Of a stretch of DNA of 64,000 bases, positions 45,857 through 55,839 are shown in pieces. Source of the stretch: Stygiobacter electus (GTDB lineage: Bacteria; Bacteroidota; Ignavibacteria; Ignavibacteriales; Melioribacteraceae). Position 1 is the first letter of the stretch. Each line of letters starts with the position of its first letter. Made by a program: the position numbers and the translations under genes. The notes under the pieces were generated by a model. That model was not told the DNA's origin, ran no database searches, and was given only the letters and a program-made list of their open reading frames with translations. The stretch spans positions 62,001-126,000 of the forward strand of contig JARGDL010000004.1 in assembly GCA_029210465.1 (NCBI GenBank). The letters are read 5' to 3'.

Positions 45857-48195
45857 TTGAATTCAACTATTGTTATTCCGTCACCGCCACTCTCAATCGA
45901 TGCAAAATAGAAATTTTTTACACCATGGTGCGTTCTTAAAATTGAATGAGTTAATTGTTTTAATACACCCGTACCTTTTCCATGCAAAATTTCTACACGA
46001 TCAACATTTCCCATCATTGCATTATCAAGAAATTTAATTATCTCGAATTCTGCATCTTCATATTTTTTACCACGAATATCGAGTCTAAAATTGAAAGTTT
46101 GGAAATCTGCTTCATAACTTTTTTTGTATGTAAATGTTGCTTCAGATTTTTTAGCAGGAATTAAATCGCTCAATTTTGTTTTTATTTTAAGTGAACCAAC
46201 TAATAAAACAGCTTTATTTTTTTCTTCTTCAATTTCTTCAATTATTCCAACAGTTGAGGTATTTTGAATTGATGCATAATCTCCAACTTTAAATTCTTTT
46301 TTTTCAATTTGAATTTCTTTTTTGGGAATAATTTTTTGTGTTTCTTTTTTCAGCGATTCAATTTTTTGTTTTTCAATTTTAATTACATCTTTTTTCGCCT
46401 GAGCTTCTTTAATGTTTTTAATTGCGTCTTCAATTTTACGATTAACATCTTTCAAATAATTCTGTGCTTTTTCTTTTGCATCAATTAAAATTTCATTCTT
46501 TTGTTTTTCCAATTTTTCAATTTTCTCTTGATAAAGATTTGCCAAACTTTTAAGTCGAAGATTTTCTAATTCTAACTTATTCAATTTATCACGAAATTCT
46601 TGAGATTTTTTTTCAAGATCTATAAGAAAATCTTCAACTTTAGTTTTGTCGGTATCAAGAAATTGTTTTGCCAGATTTATAAAATCATCGTCGAAACCAA
46701 TTCTTTGTGCAACTTCGAAAGCATAGCTCGAGCCGGGCATACCTTGTTTAAATCTATATGTTGGTTTTAATTCATCTGTATCAAATTCCATTGAAGCATT
46801 TTGAAAACTTTCAAGTTGATTAGCAAGAATTTTTAAAGAACCATGATGAGTTGTTGCAAAAACTATTGCCCCCTTTTCTTTCAAAGTTATTAATATACTT
46901 GTGGCAATTGCCGAACCTTCTGCTGGATCAGTCCCAGTACCAATTTCATCAAGAAGAACGAGTGATTTATCATCAGCCTTCTGAATTATATTTTTGATAT
47001 TGTTCAAATGTGAACTAAATGTACTTAAATCATCTTCGATTGATTGTTCGTCTCCAATATCAACTAATACATTATTGAAAATATGTAAATTGGAATCTGG
47101 AAAGACTGGTATAGGAATTCCTGCTTGTGCTAAACACACCAACAAACCAAATGTTTTTAAAGTAACTGTTTTTCCACCAGCATTTGGACCAGTAATTAAA
47201 ATTACTTTTTGATCTTCCAATTTTAAATTCATTGGGACTGTTTTTTTATGTCCTAATCTTTTAATTAGAATTGGATGACGGGCATCAATAAGTTCAATTG
47301 ATTTTGATTGATCAAGAGTAGGAGTTGCGCCAATAATTTCGATCGAATATTTTGCACGTGCAAATAATGAATCGAGTTCAGCAATAGAAATTAAACTTTG
47401 TTTTAATTCTTCACTTCGTGAACCAATTTTTTCAGTTAATGTTTTAAGAATTTTTTCAATTTCTCTCTTTTCAGCAAAATGAAGTGAAAGAATTTCATTG
47501 TTTAATTCCAATGTTTCTTCAGGCTCGATATAAACAGTTTGACCTGTTGCAGATTCTGAATGAATAAATCCACGTACATGACGTTTATGTTCAACTTTTA
47601 TTGGTAGGACAATTCTACCATCGCGTAATGTTATAAATTCTTCCTGAACTAAATATGAATCACTTAATTGTTTTAAGATTTTTTGAACTAATTTTTGAAG
47701 TGAATTTTCTTTTTCGCGAATTTCAATTCTAATCTCCCGAAGTTTTGTACTTGCCGTATCTTTTATTTCACCATTTTCATCAAAGACTTTTTCGAAGTAA
47801 TGTTCAAATACTTTATCAATAAAAAGTTTATTCAAAAGATTTTCAAAAATATTTTTTTCATCTTGCGGTTTCAGGAACTGATAAATTTTTCTTGATTGTT
47901 CAGCTAGCTTAAGAATATCTAATATTTCTTTAGTTGATAGAATTACGCCTTCAATTTTACTTTTTGATATTGCTTCAGTTAAATCAGGTAAATATTGAAA
48001 TGGCGGCTCATCATTTTTAATCAAAATATCTTTTGCTTCATTTATTCTTTTATTTATTAGCTCAATTGATTCTTTATGATAAATTGGTTCAAGAGATAAT
48101 ATGATTTGTTTTCCGTTTTCGGTATTGCAATATTTTGTTATGTATGAAACTACTTTTTGGTACTCAAGTTTTTCTAAAATTTCTTTTGTTATCAT
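45853..48195 (-). CDS. mutS2: Endonuclease MutS2 (RqcU-like) with Smr domain
   Basis: About 780 residues: core/lever domains, ABC-type ATPase (Walker A GPNAGGKTVTLKTFG; Walker B LLDEIGTGTDPAEGSAIA), a long coiled coil (about 500-620) and a C-terminal Smr nuclease domain (LDIRGKKYEDAE; ILHGKGTGVLK). In Bacillus MutS2 splits collided ribosomes for the RqcH pathway; it was earlier linked to suppression of recombination. ATG 48195 is preferred, since an upstream start would overlap cvpA. It overlaps accC by four bases. Confidence 0.95.
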   Translation of the reverse strand: MITKEILEKLEYQKVVSYITKYCNTENGKQIILSLEPIYHKESIELINKRINEAKDILIKNDEPPFQYLPDLTEAISKSKIEGVILSTKEILDILKLAEQSRKIYQFLKPQDEKNIFENLLNKLFIDKVFEHYFEKVFDENGEIKDTASTKLREIRIEIREKENSLQKLVQKILKQLSDSYLVQEEFITLRDGRIVLPIKVEHKRHVRGFIHSESATGQTVYIEPEETLELNNEILSLHFAEKREIEKILKTLTEKIGSRSEELKQSLISIAELDSLFARAKYSIEIIGATPTLDQSKSIELIDARHPILIKRLGHKKTVPMNLKLEDQKVILITGPNAGGKTVTLKTFGLLVCLAQAGIPIPVFPDSNLHIFNNVLVDIGDEQSIEDDLSTFSSHLNNIKNIIQKADDKSLVLLDEIGTGTDPAEGSAIATSILITLKEKGAIVFATTHHGSLKILANQLESFQNASMEFDTDELKPTYRFKQGMPGSSYAFEVAQRIGFDDDFINLAKQFLDTDKTKVEDFLIDLEKKSQEFRDKLNKLELENLRLKSLANLYQEKIEKLEKQKNEILIDAKEKAQNYLKDVNRKIEDAIKNIKEAQAKKDVIKIEKQKIESLKKETQKIIPKKEIQIEKKEFKVGDYASIQNTSTVGIIEEIEEEKNKAVLLVGSLKIKTKLSDLIPAKKSEATFTYKKSYEADFQTFNFRLDIRGKKYEDAEFEIIKFLDNAMMGNVDRVEILHGKGTGVLKQLTHSILRTHHGVKNFYFASIESGGDGITIVEFK

Positions 48196-48196
48196 T

Positions 48197-48733
48197 TTAT
48201 TTTTTTTGTGTAGTTGTGTCTGATTCTGATTTTTCAATGTATTCTTTAATGAAATCTGATGCTTTAGATTTATGTCCTATAAAAAATTCAATAGTATTGG
48301 GTATTAAATTTTCTACCATACTAACTGAAACTGAATTTTTTTTGTCTTCATTTGAAGGAATTCCGAGTATGTTGAGCAAAATTAAAAATGCACTTGTAAA
48401 AAATAATACTTGTATTACACCAACAATTCCACCTAAGAATTGATTTATAAATTTATTTACTTTGTCAAGTGGATGAATAATCCTTTTGAGTATTGAAGTA
48501 ATTAAAATCACAATTATAAAAATTAAAATTCCCGCAATTAGATTAGACAAGTATTCATCATTATTAAAAAAAGGTAAAATAATTTTTCCAACTTTGTTAT
48601 TAAACTCAAAGGCTAATGCAACAGCAATAATAAATCCAAGTAACCCAATTAGTTTTCTAATCAACCCATCTTTAAAGCCCAAGAGAAAACCAATAATAAC
48701 AATAGCGAGAATTATGTAATCAAGATAAATCAA
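48197..48733 (-). CDS. CvpA-family membrane protein
   Basis: A 178-residue protein with four membrane helices (about residues 3-20, 28-48, 65-88 and 100-125), the family motif GFKDGLIRKLIGLLGFI and a polar C-terminal tail. CvpA is needed for colicin V export in E. coli; its general role is unclear. TTG start overlapping the yqeY stop (TTGA). Confidence 0.85.
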   Translation of the reverse strand: MIYLDYIILAIVIIGFLLGFKDGLIRKLIGLLGFIIAVALAFEFNNKVGKIILPFFNNDEYLSNLIAGILIFIIVILITSILKRIIHPLDKVNKFINQFLGGIVGVIQVLFFTSAFLILLNILGIPSNEDKKNSVSVSMVENLIPNTIEFFIGHKSKASDFIKEYIEKSESDTTTQKK

Positions 48734-49182
48734 TTACCACTCAAAAATTTTTCAACTATTTCTCGAACAATTTTTCCATCTGCTCTGCCTTTTAAAGTTT
48801 TTGCTGCAGCAGGCATCAATTTGGAAAAATCATTTTTATCTTTAGCACCAATTTCGTTAGCAATTTTTATAACTTCATTTAAAATTTCATCTTCATTTAA
48901 TTGTTTTGGTAAATATTCTTCAATTATTTTTAACTCAGCAATTTCTTTGTCTGCTAAGTCTTGCCGATTTGCTTTAGTGTATTGTTCAATTGCTTCCTTT
49001 CTTTTTTTTGCAGCGGCAGTTAAAATTTTTAATCCTTCTTCATCTGTAAATTCTTTACCGCTGCCACTTTTATCAAATTCTAAAATTAAAGCTCTAATTG
49101 AACGAATAGTTTCTAAGCGAATTTTATCGCCGCTTTTCATTGCTTCTTTTAAGTCATTATTAATTTTTTCTTTTAAGTTCAT
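48730..49182 (-). CDS. GatB/YqeY-domain protein
   Basis: The 150-residue protein has the YqeY pattern: LKEAMKSGDKIRLETIRSIR, AAKKRKEAIEQY, EYLPKQLNEDEI and a C-terminal GRADGKIVREIVEKFL. It resembles the tail domain of GatB, which binds tRNA, but its function as a free protein is unknown. GAGGA precedes the ATG. Confidence 0.9.
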   Translation of the reverse strand: MNLKEKINNDLKEAMKSGDKIRLETIRSIRALILEFDKSGSGKEFTDEEGLKILTAAAKKRKEAIEQYTKANRQDLADKEIAELKIIEEYLPKQLNEDEILNEVIKIANEIGAKDKNDFSKLMPAAAKTLKGRADGKIVREIVEKFLSGN

Positions 49183-49196
49183 AAATTCCTCACAAA

Positions 49197-50219
49197 TTAA
49201 TTTGCAATAAAAAATTTTGCTACAACAGGAAAGTGATCGCTAAATCCACCAACATATTTATTTCCCATGTAAGTTGGTAAAGCAGCACCTTTTCTGTTCC
49301 CTTCTTGAATAATCATAAAAGAAGGTTTGAGAACTTCAAATGAATTACATACATAATCAATTTTTTGTCCATCATTCAGTGCAGAAGAAATAATAATTTG
49401 ATCAATCATATCCCATTGACTTCCAAATAAGTATGAACCTTCTTTGTTTTCAGATTTTTTATATGCAAGATTTAATAATTCACTCTTTGTGTTTTTATTT
49501 TGACAGTCGAAATCTTTAGCTTTTAAAAATTTTGTAAAAGAGAAATCTGTTGGCTCATCATTAAAATCGCCAAGAATTATAATATTAGCATTTGGATCTT
49601 TTGCAAAAACAGAATCAACTGATGCTCTTAAAGTTTGTGCTGCAGCAATTCTATTTACTTCGGATTTTTCCTGTCCTCCTCTTCTTGATGGCCAATGATT
49701 TACATAAATATAAATTAATTCATTCGTTTTCTTATGTCTTAATGTAACAGCTAAAATATCACGTGTTGGATTTTTTTTAGGTAATTCAACTTTGATTGGA
49801 TAAAGATTTTCTATTTCAAAAATATTTCTATCGTATAACAATCCAACATCAATTCCTCTTGGATCCGGTGATTCACGATGAGCAGGAATATAATCATGAT
49901 CTTTTAATTTGTAAGCTAATCTTTTTAACATGTTAAAATTTTCTATTTCTTCAAATGAGATAATATCAGGTCCTTTACCATCATTCATAAAGTTAATTAC
50001 TTTGGCAAGGTTATTTAATTTAACTTCAACTTTGCCATCTGTCCAGAATTTTTCAGATTCAGGTAAAAATTCCGAATCATTTTTTTCAGGATCATCAACT
50101 GCATCAAACAAATTTTCAATATTCCATTGAGCTACATAAATTATATCATTGTTCTTAGTTTGAGCAAAAAATGAAATTGTTATAATTAAAAACAACATGA
50201 AGAAAATATTTTTAAACAT
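49197..50219 (-). CDS. Secreted endonuclease/exonuclease/phosphatase-family protein
   Basis: A 340-residue protein with a signal peptide (residues 1-19, ITISFFAQ) and the EEP fold: QWNIENLFDAVDDP, IISFEEIEN, YVNHWPSRRGG, ILGDFNDEPTD and a C-terminal FSDHFPVVAKF. Related secreted Bacteroidota proteins are annotated as nucleases or phosphodiesterases; nucleic acid or phospholipid could be the substrate. It is divergent from polA across an 82-base gap. Confidence 0.88.
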   Translation of the reverse strand: MFKNIFFMLFLIITISFFAQTKNNDIIYVAQWNIENLFDAVDDPEKNDSEFLPESEKFWTDGKVEVKLNNLAKVINFMNDGKGPDIISFEEIENFNMLKRLAYKLKDHDYIPAHRESPDPRGIDVGLLYDRNIFEIENLYPIKVELPKKNPTRDILAVTLRHKKTNELIYIYVNHWPSRRGGQEKSEVNRIAAAQTLRASVDSVFAKDPNANIIILGDFNDEPTDFSFTKFLKAKDFDCQNKNTKSELLNLAYKKSENKEGSYLFGSQWDMIDQIIISSALNDGQKIDYVCNSFEVLKPSFMIIQEGNRKGAALPTYMGNKYVGGFSDHFPVVAKFFIAN

Positions 50220-50301
50220 TTTATAACCTAATTAGTTTATGAATAAATGAATTTATATTTTCGATACAAAATATAACCATTTTTATGAGAGAAATTCTTC
50301 T

Positions 50302-53094
50302 ATGAATAAATATTTGAATAAGAAGTTTGTAATAATTGATGCAATGTCATTAGCTTATAAAGCATACTATGCTTTTATAAGTCGGCCATTGAAAAATTCT
50401 AAGGGAGAACCAACATCTGCTGTATTTGGATTCACAAATCAATTATTAAAAATTATTGAAGATACAAAACCAGATTATATTGCTGTGGCTTTCGATTCCA
50501 AAGAAAAAACTTTTCGACACGAACGATATGAAAACTATAAATCTTCGCGTCAAGAAATGCCGGAAGATATGGTACCGCAAATTGCTAGAATAAAACAAAT
50601 AATTGAGGCATTTAACATCCCCATTTATATTCTACCTGGTTACGAAGCTGATGATTTAATTGGAACTGCTCTCAAAAAAGCTGAAAAACTTGGCTTCGAT
50701 TGTTATGCAATAACTCCTGATAAAGATTACATTCAACTCATTACTAATAAAATTAAAATTATAAAACCTGGAAAATCTACAGATGAAATTGAAATGATTA
50801 ATGAAGAAAAAGTTTTAAGTGAATTTGGTTTTGAACCAATACAAATGATAGATTATTTAGCTTTAGTCGGTGATTCAAGTGATGATATTCCTGGTGTTGC
50901 TGGTATTGGTCCTAAAACAGCATTACCATTGATACAAAAATTTAAGACTGTTGAAAACATTTATAAAAATATAAATCAAATTGAAAAGCAAAGTATCATC
51001 AATAAGCTTATAGAGAACAAAGAAAATGCTTTCCTTTCAAAAGAACTTGCTACAATTAAAATAGACTCACCTTTCGATATTAATTTTGATGATGCAAAGT
51101 TTACTAATCCAGATTTAAATAAATTATTAAAATTAATGAGTGAACTTGATTTCAAAGCTTTAGTATCAAAAGTGAAAAAAATATTTTCAGAAAATGATGA
51201 AATTATTGAAACAAAAAAGGAAGAAATTGAAATTCCTGTACAAGAAGAAGTAAAACAACTTGACAAAACAAAAGTTAAATACAAATTAATACTGAACGAA
51301 AATGATGCGAAAGAATTAGCTAAAAAATTATCACAATCAAATATTTTTGTATTTGATACAGAAACTGATGGATTAGATGTTTTCAACATTAAATTAGCTG
51401 GCTGTTCTTTTGCTTTGAAAGCAGGTGAAGCTTACTTTGTTGCAACTAATCCACATGAAGAATCAAATTCTCTTTTTGCTACTGATTTATCTGACAGACT
51501 GCCCGTTGAAAAATTTATTAAAATCTTTGCCCCGATATTTAAAAATGAAACAATTAAAAAAGTTTGCCAAAATGGAAAGTATGATATTGCAGTATTAAGA
51601 ACACATGGAATTGAAGTTGAAAATTTTTTCTTCGATACAATGTTAGCAAGTTATGTATTAGATCCTGATCAAAAACATGGGATGGATGATCTAGCAACAA
51701 AGTACTTGGATTATAAAACAATTCCTTTGATTGATTTAATTGGTTCAAAAAAAACACCAGAAAAAATTTTTGAAGTCGATCCCGTTATTCTTTCAGATTA
51801 TTCATGCGAAGATGCTGACATAACATTCAGACTTTATGAAATCTTTAAACAAAAATTAATTGAAGAAAAAGTTGATAAAGTTGCTTACGATATTGAATTT
51901 CCACTTGTCAAAGTGCTTGAAGATATGGAAAGAACAGGAATCAGGATTGATGTACAAAGTTTAAAATCATTCAGTAATGATTTACAAATACTTCTTGATA
52001 ATTATTCAAATGAAATATTTAAATATGCTGGTGAAACATTTAATATAAACTCAACACAACAATTACAAACTATACTATTTGAAAAATTAAAATTACCTGT
52101 AACAAAGGAAAAGAAAACCGGTTATTCAACAGATGCTAAATCTTTAGAAAACTTAAAAGGTGTTCATCCTATCATTGATATAATTATGGATTATAGACAA
52201 GTTTCAAAATTAAAATCCACTTACGCTGATTCATTGCCAGAATTAATAAATCCTAAAACTGGAAGAATTCACACAACTTATAATCAATCGTTAGTTTCTA
52301 CAGGAAGACTTTCAAGCAATAATCCTAATTTGCAAAACATACCAATTAGAACAGAACTTGGAAAAGAAATTCGTAAAGCTTTTGTTGCAAAAGATAAAAA
52401 TCATGTAATTCTATCTGCTGATTACAGCCAAATTGAATTAAGAATTATGGCAAGTATTTGTGGCGATGAAACATTAATGAAAGCATTTTATAACAATGAA
52501 GATATTCACAGAAGAACTGCAGCATTGGTTTTTAATGTTAAACCAGATGAAGTTACACCAGATATGAGAAGAAAAGCTAAAGAAGTAAATTTTGGAATTT
52601 TGTATGGACTTGGTCCATTTGGTTTAAAATCAAGATTAGGGATTTCACAATCACACGCTCAAGAAATAATTAACAATTATTTTAATTCATTTAAGAATGT
52701 TAAAAAATTTATGGAAGATTCAATTGAAGCGGCTAAGAAAAAAGGATACGCTGAAACATTGTATGGAAGAAGAAGATTTTTAAAGAACATAAACAGTAAT
52801 AACAGAACAATCAGACAGTTTGAAGAACGAGTTGCTATCAACATGCCAATTCAAGGAACTGCCGCAGACATGATAAAACTTGCTATGATTAAAATTTTTG
52901 AAACAATGAAAAAAGAAAAAATGAAAAGCAAAATGGTTTTACAAGTTCATGATGAATTAGTTTTTGATGTTCATAAAAGTGAATTAAACGAAATTCAACC
53001 AATGATAAAAGAAAAAATGGAAAATGCGTTACCTTTAAACGTACCTGTTTTAACAGAAATTGGAATTGGCGACAACTGGCTTGATGCACATTAA
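50302..53094 (+). CDS. polA: DNA polymerase I
   Basis: A 930-residue three-domain enzyme: 5' nuclease (about residues 1-290; IAVAFDSKEKTFRHERYENY, LPGYEADDLIGT), 3'-5' exonuclease (about 320-520) with its acidic residues retained (FVFDTETDGLD; QNGKYDIAVL; DYSCEDADITF) and family A polymerase (about 560-930; SADYSQIELRIMAS, RRKAKEVNFGILYG, QVHDELVFD). Proofreading therefore looks intact. It fills Okazaki and repair gaps. Confidence 0.97.
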   Translation: MNKYLNKKFVIIDAMSLAYKAYYAFISRPLKNSKGEPTSAVFGFTNQLLKIIEDTKPDYIAVAFDSKEKTFRHERYENYKSSRQEMPEDMVPQIARIKQIIEAFNIPIYILPGYEADDLIGTALKKAEKLGFDCYAITPDKDYIQLITNKIKIIKPGKSTDEIEMINEEKVLSEFGFEPIQMIDYLALVGDSSDDIPGVAGIGPKTALPLIQKFKTVENIYKNINQIEKQSIINKLIENKENAFLSKELATIKIDSPFDINFDDAKFTNPDLNKLLKLMSELDFKALVSKVKKIFSENDEIIETKKEEIEIPVQEEVKQLDKTKVKYKLILNENDAKELAKKLSQSNIFVFDTETDGLDVFNIKLAGCSFALKAGEAYFVATNPHEESNSLFATDLSDRLPVEKFIKIFAPIFKNETIKKVCQNGKYDIAVLRTHGIEVENFFFDTMLASYVLDPDQKHGMDDLATKYLDYKTIPLIDLIGSKKTPEKIFEVDPVILSDYSCEDADITFRLYEIFKQKLIEEKVDKVAYDIEFPLVKVLEDMERTGIRIDVQSLKSFSNDLQILLDNYSNEIFKYAGETFNINSTQQLQTILFEKLKLPVTKEKKTGYSTDAKSLENLKGVHPIIDIIMDYRQVSKLKSTYADSLPELINPKTGRIHTTYNQSLVSTGRLSSNNPNLQNIPIRTELGKEIRKAFVAKDKNHVILSADYSQIELRIMASICGDETLMKAFYNNEDIHRRTAALVFNVKPDEVTPDMRRKAKEVNFGILYGLGPFGLKSRLGISQSHAQEIINNYFNSFKNVKKFMEDSIEAAKKKGYAETLYGRRRFLKNINSNNRTIRQFEERVAINMPIQGTAADMIKLAMIKIFETMKKEKMKSKMVLQVHDELVFDVHKSELNEIQPMIKEKMENALPLNVPVLTEIGIGDNWLDAH

Positions 53095-53112
53095 TAAAAC
53101 AAAGGTATAAAT

Positions 53113-53721
53113 ATGAAAACACTTATTATCATTGATGTTCAGAATGATTTTATTCCAGGTGGTTCATTACCCGTTCCTTTTGGTGATGAAGTAATTCCTG
53201 TGATTAACAAAATCCAGTGTAAATTTGATTTAGTAATTGCTACACAAGATTGGCATCCAAAAAATCATAAAAGTTTTGCATCTAATAATTTTCCAAATAA
53301 AGTTTTTGATAAAATTAATTTAAATGGAATTGATCAAATACTTTGGCCTGACCACTGTATCCAATGCTCATTGGGAGCTGATTTTCACAAAGATTTATTA
53401 ATGAATAATGTAGAATTGATTTTAAGAAAAGGAATGAATCCTGAAATTGATAGCTATAGTGCTTTTTATGATAATGGTCATCAAAAGTCAACAGGACTTA
53501 CATATTATCTTAAAGGCAAAAATGTAAATGAAATTTACTTAGTGGGATTAGCCGGTGATTTTTGTGTTTATTACTCTGCAAAAGATGCTATTAATGAAAA
53601 TTTTAATGTTACAATAATTGAAGATGCAATACGATCAATAGATGAAAATAATTTTAAAAACATAAAAAATGAATTGGCACTAAAAGGTGTAAAATTTATT
53701 CACAGCAGCGAGCTTGATTAA
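53113..53721 (+). CDS. pncA: Nicotinamidase
   Basis: A 202-residue isochorismatase-fold amidase with DVQNDFIPGGSLPV (catalytic Asp), the metal site DWHPKNHKSF and DHCIQCSLGADFH, and the catalytic Cys in GLAGDFCVYYSAKDA. It turns nicotinamide into nicotinate for NAD salvage. It is followed one base later by the nicotinate phosphoribosyltransferase gene, the next step of the same route. Confidence 0.95.
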   Translation: MKTLIIIDVQNDFIPGGSLPVPFGDEVIPVINKIQCKFDLVIATQDWHPKNHKSFASNNFPNKVFDKINLNGIDQILWPDHCIQCSLGADFHKDLLMNNVELILRKGMNPEIDSYSAFYDNGHQKSTGLTYYLKGKNVNEIYLVGLAGDFCVYYSAKDAINENFNVTIIEDAIRSIDENNFKNIKNELALKGVKFIHSSELD

Positions 53722-53722
53722 A

Positions 53723-55279
53723 ATGTTAAAAAAATTCAATCAAAAAATTACAGAAGGATTTTTATATACAGATCAATATCAACTTGCAATGGCTCAATTA
53801 TTTTTTAAAAATGGTTATCACGAAGTAGATGCTCAATTCGACCATTTTTTTAGGAAATATCCTGATTATGGAAGTCACAAAGCTGGATATTGCATTAACG
53901 CAGGTTTAGAATGGTTTATTGATTGGATGTCGAATACACACATTACAAAAAAAGATATTTCATTTTTAAAAAAACATAAAAACTCCAAAGGGAAAAATTT
54001 ATTTCATGATGATTTTCTAAAATGGTTAGAAAGAAATGGAAGTTTTGAATCAGTAACATTAAAAGCAATACCTGAAGGTAGAGTCGTCCATCCATACGAA
54101 CCAATTACAGTTGTAAGTGGACCATTAGCAATTACGCAAATCTTAGAAACACCTCTTTTAAATCAACTTAATTATCAAATTTTGATTGCTACAAAAGCAT
54201 CAAGATTAAAAGTAATTTCACGAGGGAATAAAATTTTAGAATTTGGTACTCGGAGAGCTCAAGATAGAGGTGCAAATGCTGGAGTTCGTGCCGCATTAAT
54301 TGGTGGCGCAGATTTTACTTCAAATGTTGGAATTTCTTACAATCTTGGCTTACCACCCAAAGGAACTCATGCACATAGTATGATTCAATTTTTTCTTTCA
54401 CTTGGTTACAACGAGCTCGATGCATTTAATGCCTTTGCTGATTTATATCCTGATGATTGTATTTTGTTAGTTGATACAATAGATTCGCTTAATAGTGGAA
54501 TACCAAATGCAATAAAAGTTTTTGAAAAATTGAAAAGGAAAGGACATAAACCACTTGGTATAAGATTAGATTCAGGTGATTTAGCTTTTTTATCTATTAA
54601 AGCTGCCAAAATGCTAAACCAAGCTGGTTTCGATGATGTTTCTATTGTATTATCAAATGAGCTTGATGAATTAAATATTTGGCAAATTATTACTCAAATT
54701 TCTATTGAAGCACCTAAAGAAGGACTCGATGCTGATTCGATTGTTAATCGTTTAGTTTTTGGTGTCGGTACAAATTTAATTACATCATCCGGAAATCCTT
54801 CACTAGGCGGTGTTTATAAACTAGTTTCAGTTAAAAATGATAATGCGTGGAAGAGTACACTAAAAATTTCAGAGAATTTGGAAAAATCAACTTTGCCTGG
54901 TGAAAAAAATATTTTTAGACTATACGATAAATTTGATAAAGCAACTGCTGATTTAATTTGCTCTGCCAATGAAAATATAAATAATAAGTCAGTTTTTTTA
55001 TTACATCATCCAGTAGAAAAAAATGTTGTTAGAAAAATTAGTCCTAAAGAATTGTCATCTGTTGAATCGTTGCTAAATGATATTTTAATTGATGGCAAGT
55101 TAGTTTATGAATTCCCTTCTCTTGAGATAATAAGAAGTGTTCGGGATTATGATTTAGAAAAATTACATGATGGAGTTAAAAGAATTATTAATCCACATTA
55201 TTATCATGTTTCCGTTTCAGAAAAATTAATTTTATTGAGGCAACAATTAACTGAAAAAATAAAGAAACAAAAAAACTAA
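53723..55279 (+). CDS. pncB: Nicotinate phosphoribosyltransferase
   Basis: About 518 residues from ATG 53723 (an upstream TTG at 53714 is possible). Family motifs: YTDQYQLAMAQLFF near the N-terminus, EFGTRRAQDRGANAGVRAAL, GTHAHSMIQF and IRLDSGDLAFLS. It makes nicotinate mononucleotide from nicotinate and PRPP, completing the Preiss-Handler salvage step after PncA. The 3' end overlaps the convergent PEGA-like gene by four bases. Confidence 0.95.
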   Translation: MLKKFNQKITEGFLYTDQYQLAMAQLFFKNGYHEVDAQFDHFFRKYPDYGSHKAGYCINAGLEWFIDWMSNTHITKKDISFLKKHKNSKGKNLFHDDFLKWLERNGSFESVTLKAIPEGRVVHPYEPITVVSGPLAITQILETPLLNQLNYQILIATKASRLKVISRGNKILEFGTRRAQDRGANAGVRAALIGGADFTSNVGISYNLGLPPKGTHAHSMIQFFLSLGYNELDAFNAFADLYPDDCILLVDTIDSLNSGIPNAIKVFEKLKRKGHKPLGIRLDSGDLAFLSIKAAKMLNQAGFDDVSIVLSNELDELNIWQIITQISIEAPKEGLDADSIVNRLVFGVGTNLITSSGNPSLGGVYKLVSVKNDNAWKSTLKISENLEKSTLPGEKNIFRLYDKFDKATADLICSANENINNKSVFLLHHPVEKNVVRKISPKELSSVESLLNDILIDGKLVYEFPSLEIIRSVRDYDLEKLHDGVKRIINPHYYHVSVSEKLILLRQQLTEKIKKQKN

Positions 55280-55839
55280 TCAGTTAAAAATCTGTAAATC
55301 AAATAACCAAAATTTATTTGTAGTAAACTGAAAGATACTCCACTAATCAAATCATATTTGTTTACTTTTTTAAGAGTTGCTTGATCATTTGTTAGAAGGT
55401 ATTCATCATATTTTTTATCAGCATTAATTTTGTAATACGCTGAAATTGCACCTAAAACAATTGCACTACTAGTAAGAATTTTATATAGACTACTTTCATG
55501 GAATTTATAATTATTATTAAAAACTGATGATAAGTTTATTTTTTCAAATTCATTATTCTTTTTGAAAATATAATTTTTACTAATTGTATCATTGCAGTTA
55601 TTAACAAATAAAGTGTCATTAAAAATCGAATTCCATTTTTTATATTCATGAACTTTTAAAGTGTGCTTCCCTTTTGTAAGATTTAATGAAATTCTTGCAC
55701 CTCTCATTTTGATAGAATCAATATCAACTAATAAAAATGAATTGGAATTACTATGTATGATAATATTTGAAGTGCATTCTTGTGCGAAGAAGTAAGTATT
55801 TAAAAATAATAAACTAATTAATACTAACTTTATATGCAT
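55276..55839 (-). CDS. PEGA-like membrane protein of unknown function
   Basis: About 187 residues from ATG 55839, supported by AGGAG upstream. A signal peptide (HIKLVLISLLFLNTYFFAQ) is followed by a PEGA-like beta module (RISLNLTKGKHTLKVHEYKKW), then two hydrophobic segments near the C-terminus (about 125-140 and 165-183). I recognise no specific family. Its start lies within the upstream propeller gene, so it belongs to the outer-membrane operon. Confidence 0.6.
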   Translation of the reverse strand: MHIKLVLISLLFLNTYFFAQECTSNIIIHSNSNSFLLVDIDSIKMRGARISLNLTKGKHTLKVHEYKKWNSIFNDTLFVNNCNDTISKNYIFKKNNEFEKINLSSVFNNNYKFHESSLYKILTSSAIVLGAISAYYKINADKKYDEYLLTNDQATLKKVNKYDLISGVSFSLLQINFGYLIYRFLTD

